A stretch of 64,000 bases of DNA from Asterias amurensis (Eukaryota; Echinodermata; Asteroidea; Forcipulatida; Asteriidae): NCBI RefSeq assembly GCF_032118995.1, contig NC_092656.1, positions 13,568,261 to 13,632,260 of the forward strand, written 5' to 3'. Shown piece by piece: positions 12,201-27,200 of the stretch. The notes beneath the pieces were generated by a model. That model had not been told where the DNA came from, ran no database searches, and saw only the letters and a list, made by a program, of their open reading frames with translations. The translations under genes and the position numbers were made by a program. Every line of letters starts with the position of its first letter. Within the stretch, counting starts at the first letter, position 1.

Positions 12201-15200
12201 AGCTATGAAAAAAAGTGAGGACCTCATGAACTAAAAAATAAAATCAAAATAAATTTTGGCAACAAATTACCGGAAAATTTGTTTAACTAAAGATGAATTT
12301 CAAAAGGGTTTGATGAGTGGAGGCAAAAGCAGCCTGTGGACTTTAATCTTTTCTTTGTGTCTCTTTTACCGACAAAGTTCAAAGGTTGGGCTAAATAGAA
12401 ACTCTTCCAGTCCTGTCCATAGGGACTACCAGCGTAGTTCAGGTACCATGGAGTAGACAGCAAGGTTTTGTAGCCGAGTTTGGTGATTTTAGTCAGTTCT
12501 TGCTCCCAGGCCCCTTTCCAAACATTCACCACCGCTTCAGCTACGACCTTTGGAAATGTTAGTGCTGAAAGTTTAGGCAACTTATGGCAAAGTTATTCTG
12601 ATAGAGCCTTAGGTGAATGGATGCTTAATTTACCACTACCACATGTAGTAAGTAACACAAGACAAATCGTAATCATTTTTTTGGTCAGCCTTGTTTGAGA
12701 AGTAAAATTAATCATCCCATAATGAAGGCTAGGGCTCACAGTGAGGTAAATTACCGTGGTAGCTAGATTCCAAAATAATAAATAATAATAATAATAAGAC
12801 TTGTAATGCGCACATATCCACCCTGTTGCTTGGGTGTTCATAAGGCGAGGTAAAAAAAAAGAAAAAAGAAAAGAAAAAAACAGACACAACAAAATTAGTC
12901 CTTGAAAACCTGTGACATAAGATAACTTTTGAGAAGAGATTTGAATGTCGTGGTACAAAGACAAGATCTAAGATTAAGTGGTAGAGAGTTTCAGATTCGT
13001 GGTACAGCTGAAGAAAAAGACCTGTCACCCCATGAGTGTCGAGACTTACATGTAGGTTGCATGAGAAGAAGCATAACACATTTAGAATTTAGAAAAACAG
13101 CAACACCACAGCATGTCAGTTTGCTACATCAATAGTAGTGTTAGCTGGTACCTGCAGAATCACAACAAAAACAGCCACAGCTCAATTGGATTACCATTGA
13201 ATTTTAGTGGCTCTACGGAGTAAATGCTCCGCCAGTCTTGACCGAACCCACCAGCATCGGGCCTACTCAGGTACCAAGGAGTTGATATCAATGATTTATA
13301 ACCCTTCTGGGTGACTTTGAAAAGCTCCTTCTGCCATGGCGTCTTCCAAACATGGACCACTGTTTCAATACCGACCTTTGTGAAAAGCATGGGACATTAG
13401 TATTTTGATTCAAACTCAGCAATTTTAAGATCCGTCGCAAATTCTGTAAGCACAATAAAGCAGACAGTCAGAGGATGCCGCACATTCTGTTAAGCGGGAT
13501 TGGCAGAAACAAAAGCAGTTCAAGCGACAAAAAAAAGGAAACTGCTAGCAACGGAAAAATTACCTCCTAGAAAATCAGCAACATTTTCAAGAATGCTCTG
13601 ATGAGAAAATGGTCGTGTGACTTGGAATGTGTCATGTGTCATGTGTAAAACTTTGTTGGGCAATAAGTATGCTTGTTCGATATCACTATAGAGCTAAAAG
13701 CTATCGACAAAGCAGACCGTTAAGTTAGGGCTCATACACTGAGGAGAATTATTGTAGAATAAATTCTCTGATCCACAAATGATGAACAAGTACCCTGAAA
13801 ACAAAAAAACACATGCAATGGTGACAAACCCTAAAGTGCATTGGATTAAAAATAACACAGCAACACCACATAATGCTAGTTATTAGCTACATCAATAGTA
13901 GTGTTAGCAGGTACATGCAGTCACAACAAAAACAGCCAAAGCTCACTAGGATTACCATTGAATTTTAGCGGCTCTACAGAGTAAATGCTCCGCCAGTCTT
14001 GACGGTACGGACTAACACCTGCCGCATTCAGGTACCAAGGAGCTGATATCAAAGACTTATAACCCTTCTTGGTTACATTGAAGAGTTCTGACTGCCATGG
14101 CGTCTTCCAAACATGGACCACTGTTTCAATATCGACCTTGGTAAAAATCATGGGACATTAGTTTTCTGTTTAAAACTCAGAAATATTTTTATCTTGGCAA
14201 ATTCTGTAAGAGGAGTAAAGCAGCATAAGTTTAAAGGAACACAATGCCTTGGATCGGTCGAGTTAGTCTATAAAAAGCATTTGTAACCGTTTGTTATAAA
14301 ATGCATTTGCTTGAAAAGATGTTTTAGAAGTAGAATACCATGATCCAAACAAACTTGCCTCGAAATAACGTGGTTTTCCTTTTACGTCGCGAACTAACAC
14401 GGTCGGCCATTTATGGGAGTAAAATATTTGACTCCCATAAATGGCCGACCGTGTTAGTAGACGAAGTAAAAGGAAAACCGTTCAATTTGGAGGCATGTTT
14501 GTGTGGATCATTGTATTCTACTTTAACAACATCTTTCTACCCATATGCATTTTATAACAAACAGTTACAAACGCTTTTCTAAGACCAACTCGACCAATCC
14601 AAGGCAATGTGTTCCTTTAAGGATGCCACAAATTCTATAAGCGGAATAAAGCAGCAATAGTTCGAGGATGCCAAAAGCATTTTGAGCGACGACATTCACA
14701 AAACACTCTGTCAAAAGACACTGCTAGGAAAACTTTTCAATAATGCTCTCATAAAATTTTGTCAGGTAACTTGGAATGTGCCATGTGTAAAACTCGAGCA
14801 AGTACCTTGAAAACAAAAAAACACATGCAATGGTGACAAAACCGTACATGCAAGAATTAAGAAACACAGCGACAACACCGAATGCGTGTAAAGCCCGGTT
14901 AATACTTCCTGCGAATGCGAATGCGCTACGAATGTTGACATCACAAATTCGCAACAAATTATTCGCGGCAGTTCAACTTTGCTCAACTCACTTGCAAATA
15001 TCGCTGCGAAAGGAGGGTTGTGACGTCAAATTCTCGTCAAATTCTCTTCGCATTCGCATTCGCACGAAGTATGAACCGGGCTTACGCTACATCAAGAGTA
15101 ACGTTAGCTGGTGCCCACCACCCATGCACATGCAGAATCACAACAAAAACAGTCACAGCTCAATTGGATTACCATTGAATTTTAGTGGCTCTACGGAGTA

Positions 15201-18200
15201 AATGCTCCGCCAGTCTTGATTGTACGGACTAGCACCGGCCAAATTCAGGTACCAAGGAGTTGATATCAATGATTTATAACCCTTCTTGGTGACATTGAAG
15301 AGTTCTGACTGCCATGGCGTCTTCCAAACATGGACAACTGTTCCACTATCAACCTTTGTAAAAATCATGGGACATTAGCTTTCCTATCTAAAAGCAGAAT
15401 AAGGCAGCATGAATTTATGGATACCACAAATTCTGTAAGCGGAATGAAGCAGAAACAGTTTAAGGATGCCAAAACAATGCCAAAAGTAGGTCAAGCGACG
15501 ACACAACACTTTGAAACATGAAACTGCTGGCTAGTGAAAATTCACTTCCTAGAATATCAGAAAAAAAAATAATGAATACTCTCATGAAAAATAAGTCATT
15601 TGATTTGGAATGTGTCATGTGTAAACGTTCGTCGGGCAAAAGAATGCTTCATCCATATCACAGAAACCATTGACAAAAAACACAAGCAAATGGTCAAATT
15701 TCAAGTCTATTTGAAAACATAAACCCCAACCCATGATGAGTGGCCACTTGTTGTTTCCTCTTAAACACCAACGATAACCACCTTCAAAGTTATGCGGGTC
15801 CACAAGGTACTGGAGTTGCCACAGCTCCAAATAAGGATTTCTTGGGTAATTAAGGTACCATGGGGTAGACAGGAGAGCCTTGTACCCTAGCTCGGTCACC
15901 CTAGACAGGGTGTCGGTAAAACCTGGAGATTTCCAAACTTGAACTATCGTTCCTTCCTTCAACTGCCAAATAAAAGTTGAGGTTGTTATAATGATGATAG
16001 ACGGCACGTACATGCCATGCCACCCCACCCCCCCCCCCCCCCCCCCCCCCGCCCTCCCAACTTAAGGCGAATCTGGACTTGCGGAGTTAGTTTCAGAAGG
16101 TTAGCACAGGCTCAAGTCAACAAACAACTTTGGATTAAACAATTTAAACCACAATTGATATTTTGTGATATCTAAGGCTACATGTTTACTTGAATGTACA
16201 TACATGTATTTTAATTCTTCACAAAAGGTTGTACGTTAACCTTCTATAATACAAAACATCTTTAAGTATGAAGAACAAACTGAAAATTCATCTTTTTCCA
16301 TTGCAGGGCATTCTGTGCATTTTTTTTTTGAGGGGGGGGGTATTTTGTTGTGCGAGTGCCTTCTTGGGGTTCTAACATGTCTAAGGAAACAATGCGACAG
16401 CTCAGTGCTAACATTTTGACATTCTGGACAAAAAGTTCTTTTGTTTGGCCGAAGCCCACTGAATTGAACAATGTCTTTGGAATGTTTTCTACTTGGTGTT
16501 TATCTTGGTTTTAAAAGCCCTCCTGTGCAATCTGGAATGGTTTTCTCTGATATATTTTTTATGACATTATTCTCTAACCCAACTGCCTTTTAAGAAACAC
16601 TGAGTTTGTTGTTCCTACCTTTACTCCATTGTCTACGACCTCCTGCCAAACAAGAGGCTGCACCTTCAGCCCTTCCACAATATCCAGAAACCTCTGCTCA
16701 TAATAACCCTCCAGTTGCGAGTAATTCTGACCATAACCCATCTGAGTCATGAATGCTTGGATATCTTTGTTGCTCTTCCTAAACCAAACAAAACAAGACA
16801 AGGGTGTGAACAAAAATGTTTTCAGATGTATAAGTACAATTTCTTTACTTGGATAATAAACCAGACCTTGTTATAAAGGCAGCGGACACTATTGGTTATC
16901 ACTCAAAATAATTATTAGCATAAAACCTTACGAGGTAGCGAGTAATGGGGAGAGGTTGATAGTATAAAATGTTGTGAGAAACGGCTCCCTCTGAAGTGAC
17001 GTAGATTTCGAGAAAGAAGTAATTTTCCACGAATTTGATTTTGAGACCTCAGATTTAGAATTTGAGGTCTCGAAGTCAAGCATCTGAAAGCACACAACTT
17101 CCTGTGACAAGTGTTTTTTTCTTGTATTATTATCTTGCAACTTCGACAACAGAGCGAGCTCAAATTTTCACAGGTTTGTTATTTTATGCATACGTTGAGA
17201 TACACCAGGTGAGAAGACTGGTCTGACACAATTACCAATAGTGTCCAGTGTCTTTAACAGATGTTAACGCAAGGTCGTGGTTCAAATCCCACCCGAGTGA
17301 TACATGTATGCCTGTAGATATTTTTTACAGAACTTGGAAACACAGAGTATACAATTCTTAATAAACATCGGCTAAAAGCAAAGGTTACATGTACCTTTGG
17401 TATTTGAAACTGTTCCATTGTTTTAATCCTATATAAATGAAGATGTACATGTATACAAAGAACTAACATGTGACATTTCATTTCAAAAGGTGTCATTTTG
17501 AGATATCTCCCAAAATCCAAACGCAAATAATCACTAATACTAATACACAATCGGAGAAGCGTGAATGAAAAGTAACACCTCTCAGATTCACATTTGAGGG
17601 CACAAAAATTGATACCTTTTAACATAAACACATTACTTTGAACTGAAACACTTCTCAAAATGCTTTATACTATCGAAAGCTGCTGCAGAGCGATGTTTTC
17701 ACGAGAGTGGCGTAAATCTGTTGTTCACGATAAAATAATTTTTTGTGAAACTATTTTACTCATTTCTCAAAAATTTCATCACCTCAGCAAGAGATATTTT
17801 AAGGGAAATTCAGGCCTGTATGCTTCGTTTTTGAAAGGGCAAGGGCACTAAGGCGTTTTCTCTTTGGCAAAAGGCACCCTATGAGGAAGTTGTAAATTTC
17901 TACTGGAGCATTTCAAGGGCACCAAGGCAATGGCAAGGGGCAACGGATGCAATCTCCTCCGTTGCCTCCGTGAAGTATCGGGCTGGAAGTGAACATTTGT
18001 GTTGTGTGTCTTACAAAAAGTACCCAAACATGGCAAACCCTTTAAAGCCATTGGACCCTTTCGGTTCAGAAAAAAAATAAAAGTTCACAGATTTACAAAT
18101 AACTTACAGGGTTTAGAGAAGGCAATGGTGAAAGACTTGTCTTGAAATATTACTCCATGAAATGCTTTACTTTTGAGAAAACAGCAAAACAATAGAAATT

Positions 18201-21200
18201 CTCGTCACCAGAGAACTACAGATTTATTTTAAACACATGTCATGACACGGCGAAGCGCGCGGAAACAAGGGTGGGTTTTTTCATTGTTTTCTCCCGACTC
18301 CGATGACCGATTGAACCTAAATTTTCACAGGTTTGTTATTTGATATAGAAGTTGTGGTACACAAAGTGTGGGCCTTGGACAACACTGTTTACCGAAAGGG
18401 TCCAATGGCTTTAAACACACCACTCACCAGCAGGCAAAGTTAACTTCATCTCCTCCAAGATGAATATACTGATCGGGGAACACCGATGCAATCTCCTTAA
18501 AAAACTTGGCCAAGAAATCATAGGTTGAATTCAGCATGGGGTTAACAGGGCCGTAGGAACCGGTGGGTTTCCCTGTCTTATCTGCACAGGGGGTCAAGAG
18601 GTTAGGCACGGAGCCCCAAGACTGAGTGTGACCTGGTGTGTCAAACTCCGGGATGACTCGTATTCCACGATCTCGTGCATAGTTGATGACATTTAAGACG
18701 TCTTGCTGACTGTAGACATAAGATGACATGAATGCTCCCTGAAACACATATAAATATATTTACTCAATACTGCACAACAAACAAGATTAAAGATAGGATT
18801 TGAGGCGTTGCATGGTGAGGTATCAATATTTGGTTTGCGGTAACACCATGTGTGTATCTACTTGCAAGGTAGATTTTGTTCTTAGAGAACTGTCTTTCTT
18901 TATTCTACTACCGCGGAGTAGATTTATCAGATGTTCGGGAGACTTCTCAGTTCTGAAAAAAACTGTCCTGCTTTAGATTAAAGATCCTGACAAGAATTAG
19001 CATTTTGAATAATTGAGTAGAAAGACTCGTTTGTACTCATTTTATCAAAGTTCCAGCTAGACTGATTATTGTATTGTGCAGTGCAAGATTAAGTTGATTT
19101 TAATAATAATAACAGAACCTAAAGGATTTGGGTACCTTTTCAAAATGTCCACACATTTACATTAAACTTACAGGGTTTGAAGATAATGATAGTGGAAAGC
19201 TTCCTTTCAAATATTACTTACTGAGGTGCTGTAGTTTTAAAACAATGTCATGAAAATATGTTTGAAAATGCTTAAAATAATTTTCGTCTCATGAGACGAA
19301 AATTATTTGCATGACATTTCCCAAAAACTACAGCACCTCAGCACCTCAGCACCTCAATATTTTCAGGGAAGCTTTCTACTATCATTATCTTCAAACTGTG
19401 TAGTTTAGTGTAAATCTGTGGACATTGTGTTTTTTGTCCTACAAATGACAAAAGTTACATTCACCCTTTAACCAAAGATTTGTTTCTGTATTTTCTTGGA
19501 AAACTGTTCATTTTTCCATTTTGATTAAATGAGAGCAGAGAATAATTTTGACAGTGTGAATGTAGTTGATTTTCTACAAGTTACAACTCCACTGCTATTT
19601 TACACCCAACAGAAACTCGAAGAGCTCCCTCTTGTGGTCGATAATAAACTTTAAAGTACAGGTCCCAGTGACAGATGTTACATACAACATGGTATTTTAG
19701 CTGGTAATTCCTTATTCTGATAAGTATAACTTTTCTGCTAGCAACTATTTTGTGCTGCAAACCCTTTCAGTGTCCGCATTTCATTGCGTTCTGAGCCTAA
19801 TGAGCTTAGCTTTTTTAGGGGTTTTCAAAATTCTGCATCACAAAACTGTTTTGAAAGGTTTTTCACATCCAACAAAATGCAACTTGCTGATTCATGTTTC
19901 TTAGCATTCCAAAAGTCAATCATTTTTCCATTGCTAGAGTGATAATGTCCTCTCGTTATAACATAATATTATGGTTCGTACATGTGCTATTGATGACACT
20001 TTTTGAGTACATAAAATAAATCATACATTTTCGATAATGGCGCATTTTGAGTACACAAAAATGTATGATACTTGTAGGAACTTGGCACTGAAAGAGTTAA
20101 GCAGCTCTATTAAAACATTCCTCAATGATTAAAGGCAGTGGACACTATTGGTAATTGCTCAAAATAATTGTTTGCATAAAAACTTACTTGGTACCCAGTA
20201 ATGGTGAGATGATGATAGTATAAAACATGGTGAGAAACGGCTCCCTCTCAAGCACAAAGTTTTAAAGAAGAAGTAGTTTCTCACTTAAAGATTTGATTTG
20301 AATTGCAGACCTCAGCTGAGGTCTTGAATTCAAGCATCTGAAAGCACACAACTTGTGCGACAAGAGTCTTTTTTCTTCCATTTTGTCTGGCAACTTAAAA
20401 TTGAGTTCAAACTTTTACAGATTTGTTATTTTATGTATATGTTAAGATACACCAAGTGAGAAGACAGGTCTTTGACAATTACCAGAGGTGCCCAGCGCCT
20501 TTAAACTAGGCCCTGGCTCTTTAACAAAAATAACGTTACCTTTTCACTCATGTAGGGGAATGTAGTGCTTTCATACGGGAAAGACTGATCATCGACGATA
20601 TGCCAGTGAAATACATTCATCTTGTTGTACGCCATCGCATCCTTTAAATTTAAAGAAGACACAAAGATACACGTAAGTAACAACTCTGGATAATGCCAAA
20701 GCAAGACATATAGTTAAACTTCCAATTTAAACAACTATAAAAAAATGTATCAACCTTTTGCTATGGACAGAAATTGCAGAAAATGTGTCACTTTAATACC
20801 AAGCTAGCTAAGGGATAACAAAATATAGTTACAGGCTGGACAGTCAAAATAGCTTCCTTGGGCATTAAAAGAATTTAACTTGTAGTTCCCAAGGAGAACC
20901 AAATACATCTGGGCTATAACAGTTGAAGGGAGCTATCCATTTCAGGAGATTCCGAGTTTGGCTACAGAATTGGTGGAAACACAAATCGTGAAGACCACAG
21001 ATTAACATTTAAAACTTACACGGTCTACAGATGATGATAGTTGAAAACATCCTGAAATGTCATATTTGATGAGAAATAAATAATCTAACTTCGCATTTGG
21101 AATTCATCCCTCAGTGAGCACTTGACTCATTTTTATTTTGGCATTAAGCAAAGCAAAATTTGTTAACTGTTTTTCACTATTCTCTCGTGACCCAGATGGC

Positions 21201-24200
21201 CGATCAATCTCAAACTTCTACAGGTTTGTCAGGTTTACATAATATGGTGAATTGCAGTAAGTGCTTACACTGCCAGCAACTGTTTAGTTAGCCAATTCTG
21301 TAATGTTCCTTTAAGTGAGTCTGTTATATTCCCATTAGCAGTTAATCTGTCTGGACAACATTGGCTTGTTCATGATCTATTTAAAAGATTAAAGTCCACT
21401 ATTTGAAAAAGGAATTACATGGAGATAATAAAGGGTACTAAAGTTGGTTTAACTCATGGTTCAACTCCATCGAGTTCAACTCTGTGTGTCTGGACGGATC
21501 TAAAGTTAGTCCGAATTCAGTTCAATCCACAAAAGATAAACCGTCCAGGGAGGGGGTTTATCTTTAGACCGCTTCGGGTTTATCTTTTAACACTGTGTGT
21601 GGACAGAATAAAAAAGACCACATCCGGTTTAACTCACAACAGACGACCCATTGACCTCCGTAATCATTACGTAAACACACGGTGACCAATGAACAGGCCA
21701 ATAAACAGGATGTTAGAGTAACAGGGTCGCGTTTTTTCTTGACCTCTTAAAACCAAAGATAAACCGGATCGGGTTTAACTCAGTGCTGTCTGAACGCAAA
21801 GGGGTTTTATTTTTACGATCACCCCCTGCTGCTCGTAAAAGTTAAACCGGTTCGGGTCTAACTTAGTACGCTTTCTGAACATACCCAGAGTGTGATAATT
21901 TGTTAGCATGAAAAAGCATGTATTCTTATGGTCTGTTATCTAATGGAGCTCTTCTGTACATTCATGGTACAACAGTATTACAGTCTAGTCTAGTACACTG
22001 GGCATAATTACAGATGTGAACTTAAGCGGCCCTCAGGTCGACCTACAATTTTCTTACGCACGCAACAAACCGTCGGAAACGCGCAGACAAAATATGCTCA
22101 GGTCACAACAACTGAGAAATCATGAACCCACAATTGGTTACTGACAGTCGGGATCACGTTGTACAGGTTGAAATTGTTCTACTCTTGCGACTGCTAAGTT
22201 TTTCAAGCGATGACTTTTTAAGATTGTCTTAAAACGGAAACCATCGCAGTTACACTCAGGTTGTAAATAATCGGCGACTGAAAAGTTCCCGAATGGTCTT
22301 AGCTCAGGCGCAGTGTAATTTTGAAAAGTAAGTCGCCGTCTGTTTCTTGTCGACGCAAGGTCGACCTGAGGCCGGCTTTAGTAAACAGCCAAAATAGGCA
22401 GTTGCCTGTGATGGTAAATGGATTGGTGAGAATTCAGTGCTCAGTCATAAAATCATATTATTTCCTTCAACAACATTGATTGGATCAATTTTCTAAAGCA
22501 TTATGAATGCAGGGGCGCTTTCACATAGAGCTAAGATTGATAGCCTAGTAGCTGTGGGTTCGAATCCCACCCGAGTGATATGCCTGTGATATTTTTTCAC
22601 AGGACTCAGGAAAGTACTGAGTATACAGTGCTAACACACATCGGTGTATGGGTAAAAACCAAAATAAATATAGCTGTAAATCAATCGTAGATGCTTGGTA
22701 AAATGTGATGTAACAATGCAAATCACTATACATGTAGTAATACTGACAAATTTTCTTACGATGGATGTTATTGCTTTGTGAAATCAACCCCAGGTGCATT
22801 TACTTCCTTGAAACCTTGTATTCAATTGAATAAGATGATAAAATCTCATACCAAGAACTGGAGAAGTTTTCCGACTGGTAGAAAATGCCTCGATGAATCC
22901 ACCAGATATCCACGATGAGCAAAGCGTGGAAAGTCCACAATGCTGGTCTTGTTCACAACCAACTAATGACAAACAAAAAACATTGTTTTTGTATGTGGGA
23001 TTTGAGGCATAGACCTTTATCCTGGTGCAGCCATCTTGAATTGTGTTCATTGATATCGATGAAACCAAACCGAGGCTGGAAGAACAAAATAGTCTGGTTC
23101 CAATTTGAAAAATGATTATTTGCATTCATTGTCATTATTCGAAACAAGGAACATGACCAAGATGGAGGCAGCATGATAAAGGTCTTTTGCATGGTGAGAT
23201 ATCAATCTACAGTTGGTTTGCAGTATCACCATGTGTGTTTCTACTTGCTAGGTAGATTAATGTTCTTTTGAGAATTTGTCTTGCTTCATATTCTACTACC
23301 GCAGAGTAGATTTTTGGAATTCAAGAGACTTCTCAGCTCTGAAAGGAACTGCCTTTTAACTACTAAATGGGCTGAAGGTCGAATGTAGGCAGGGACTACC
23401 CTCGAAGGAAAATAGTTTGGATAATTTTTCACCCAAATCATTTCAACCTGAGAAAGGATTTTAAATGCATTGATTTCTGAGGGTTGGTGTCCCTTTGGCA
23501 ATGCTGCGGCCATCAACTTAACTGGGATCCACTGTCACCTCGCTAAATGTGGAATTATTTTACGTTTGTGAAGATGACTTAGGCAGTGGACACTATTGGT
23601 AATTACTCAAAATAATTATTAGGATAAAACCTTACTTGAAAACGAGTAACGGGAGAAGTGGATAGTATAAAACATTGTGAGAAACGACTCCCTCTGAAGT
23701 GATGTAGTTTTCGAGAAAGAAGTAATTCTCCAGGAATTTGATTTTGAGACCTCAGAATAAGCACTAAACTTCGTCTGACAAGGGTATTCTTTCATTATTA
23801 TCTCGCAACTTCGCAACCAATTTAGCTCAAATTTTCACAGATTTGTTATTTTATGCAAATGTTGGGATACATCAAATGAAAATACTGGTCTTTGACAATT
23901 AACAATGGTGTCCGGTGCCTTTTAACGTCATAATGATTGCTCTGCAAAAAGCAAACTCTTACCGATCCTGCTGATTGGTACACAATCTGGCTGAACGTTT
24001 CCAAGCCTGTTAAAGAAACACACCATGAACATGGGAGCAATTAATACAAAGTTTGTTGGTTGTAAGCTCATAATCTCAAACTCTGAGGAAATGTCTTAAA
24101 GGGAACTCAAAGGTTTGGTAATCACTCTGAAAATTAATGGCAATAAATACTTAATTGATTAGTACGGCAGGTTTTGATAGTATAAAGTATTTTTGAGATT

Positions 24201-27200
24201 TATTTCTGTTTTTTGTGATTATGAAAAAATATTAAAGTTTTTATTACAAAAATTTTAATCTGAGAAGCTATACTGACAATAAGGTTTCTCAGACTAAGTA
24301 ATCAATGACGGATTATTCTTCCGGCTTGAAAATAACCGCTCCGGCTTTTCAGCTATATCAAAAATGCAACCAAAAATGCAAAAACTTTTTACATGAAACC
24401 TTCACGAGTTAGTTTTATTTTATGAAGCTGTATTATTGTCAGAATTTAATCTCATGGACACATCAGAATTTAGAATCTCCCTCTTCAGTAGTTGTGAGTT
24501 TATCAAAAGTTTACTGTACCTCTTGAATATTTATCAGTATACAATTGTTGCACGCTGTGACGGGATCTATGGAGTTTTGTACACTTCGCCTCGGGTACAG
24601 TTTGCCACCGAGGGTGTACAAAACCCATGGACCCCAGTCACAACGTGCAACAATTGTTTTGTAAAATTGGTATTCCTCTTTTCAAAGTTATGTTGTCATC
24701 TTCAAATATTATTACGACAGAATATAGTTTAATAAGCAGACAAACAGTTCAAATAAGAAAAAAATATTCACTGTTCCCTCCAAATCGAACCCGAGGTGTT
24801 TCTACACAGCGATGGAAATCAACCAACGGTGGGAACGATCAAAGTGATGTACACCATGTACATCACTTTTCATGTTACTCGACCCTGAAAGCCATGTACA
24901 TGTAACACGCGTTTTTGTATCACATCACGTGATTGGTTCTTGACCAATAGAACTTCACAATTTGTTACCGAGGTTTAACAATATTTAGTATTTGTAAAAA
25001 AGACCAAACTTGGTGAAGGTTAGAGAGAAGTGTTTATGTTAAACTAGTAACTTTTTTCTATATGTATTTCTGGTGTAATTTGTCTGTAATTATTTGATTT
25101 TGTGTAGAAGTCTTTCAGTCATGAGTGCCTTGCGGGGTAAGCTGTGACATAAAGTAGGACTTAAAAATCAAAGTGTTCCAAAAACATCAATTTAAAGACA
25201 CTGGACACTATTGCTAACTGTCAAAGACAACTCTTTTCACTTGGTGTATCTCAACATGCATAAAATAACAAACTTGTAAAAATTTGAGCTCAATCGGTCA
25301 TCGAAGTTGCGAGACAATAATGAAAGAGAAAAACACCCTTGTCAAACAAGTAGTGTGCTTGATTTCAAAACCTAAAATTCTAAATCTGAGGTCTCGAAAT
25401 CAAATTCGTGGAAAATTACTTCTTTCTCAAAAACTATGTTACTTCAGAGGGAGCCGTTTCTCACAATGTTTTATACCATCAACCTCTCCCCATTACTTGT
25501 CACCAAGAAAGGTTTTATGCCAATAATTATTTTGAGTAATTACCAATAGTGTCCAATGCCTTTTAGAACCAATGGTTTTGTACACCATTTGTTTTACAAT
25601 ACCTCTTAATGCTCCCCATGCTGAGTGTGCTGTCAGCACAGCATCATTTCCACCAACTTCCAATGTGTCTGTGGATTAAGTAAAAAACATAAACTGTAAT
25701 GTCCATCTTCCTCTCACAAAAAGCTGTCAACATTAAACTTTAGGGTGCATTGGTGGGTCAAAACAGTGTTGAAATGAATAAATAAAAACACTTTTAAACA
25801 CTCTGATTATCCTGAATGGTCGCTTAAAAATAATGTTCTTCTGACAGAGACCCAAGCAGAAGCATGACAAATAGGCACCTCAGAAAGGGGGGGTTTCAAT
25901 CCTAGCTCAACTGAGACCTCAAAACCTTGAGAGTACGGATGAGGGACTTCCAGTGGTATAAAAAAAAGTGTCTCTTCATAAACTGATCAGGCCATTTAAA
26001 ATGTGTGCTTTTTGCACGATTTAGTGAAAGTCTAATAGATGTTAGTTTTGCATCAGCGATAAAGAATACAATTTGGTTTTACCCTTTAGCACAACATGTA
26101 TCAAGCAGTGTATACTTTGTACTTTCCTAGGGTCTTTGAAAAAAGCACAGGCAAATCACTTGGGCGGGATTGAACCCTCGATCTTTGCTTTGCTAGAGCA
26201 GGGCCCAATTTCATGGCTCTGCTTACCGCCGAATTCTGCGCTTACAATCACGATTCCCCACTTACGTGCAAGCGCCAAATTTCTGCGCTAGCCTTGTAAG
26301 CGTAGAATGCCTAGTAACGTTGAGTACGCACGAGCAGAAGCCCAAATTCGCCCCTAACCCGTGAAATACGCTTGCCGTAAGCACAGAATTCCCTGCTTCC
26401 GTAAGCGCCGATTCTGTGCTTACGGTAAGCAGAGCCATGAAATTGGGCCCTGATGTCTTACCACTGGACCACCAAGCTAGCCCAGTAGCTAGAGGCAGCT
26501 TGAATCCTATGTATAAGCAGCCAGTACCGCTGAAAGTCCCAAACCATTTGCATTTTGCATTTCCATTTGCATTGGTCTTAAAATTCCAAAACTCTTTTAG
26601 ACCTCTTTTTATTTTATTCTTTATACTCACAGTTTTCTAAGGACTCGAGTGAAGGGTAGAGCTCACTGCAGTCAGTGATGCTGACTGCAAGACCTGTCAG
26701 AGGAAGAGGGGCCTCATCAGTAACTTCTTGTTTCTTCTCACTCTGCTTGGCCAATGGCTTAGGCAGTTGAGAAAAGACGATTTCTTTATAGCGAACTAAT
26801 GCTTGAGCCAAGACTGGGCAAGATACAGCTGTTTTCTGGTAGAATCTGCAGAAGAATTAAAGGTCAAACTTAGAGTTAGATAAAGCCGGTTAAAAAAGAT
26901 TTGTTAAATTTTCATCACTCAAGATTGGGGGGAGTGGTTGGGAGGGGACAGTACATTTTTTGTATTTTTTAATTTTTACTTAAATGAAAATTGTCGGTCG
27001 CAGATCAGCAGTTCGTTGATCCAGTAAGCTGGTACCCACGTGTATAGCGCTTGGTGACCCAAAAATTACGCACTGAACATATTGAGAAGTCAAAAAACGT
27101 GCAGTGTGACAAAAAGCAACAGTTAGTACCAGGTAATTTTTTTTATTTATTTAACTCAACAAAAAGGCAAAGCAAGCACTATGGATGAATATTGTGTGTG

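Noticed and set aside
15782..16028. Exon 9a as a separate single-exon gene ([11 protein letters not shown]..)
   Set aside because: The upstream part is intron. The coding similarity begins exactly at the acceptor ATTTGGCAG and ends at a donor in phase with exons 8 and 10.
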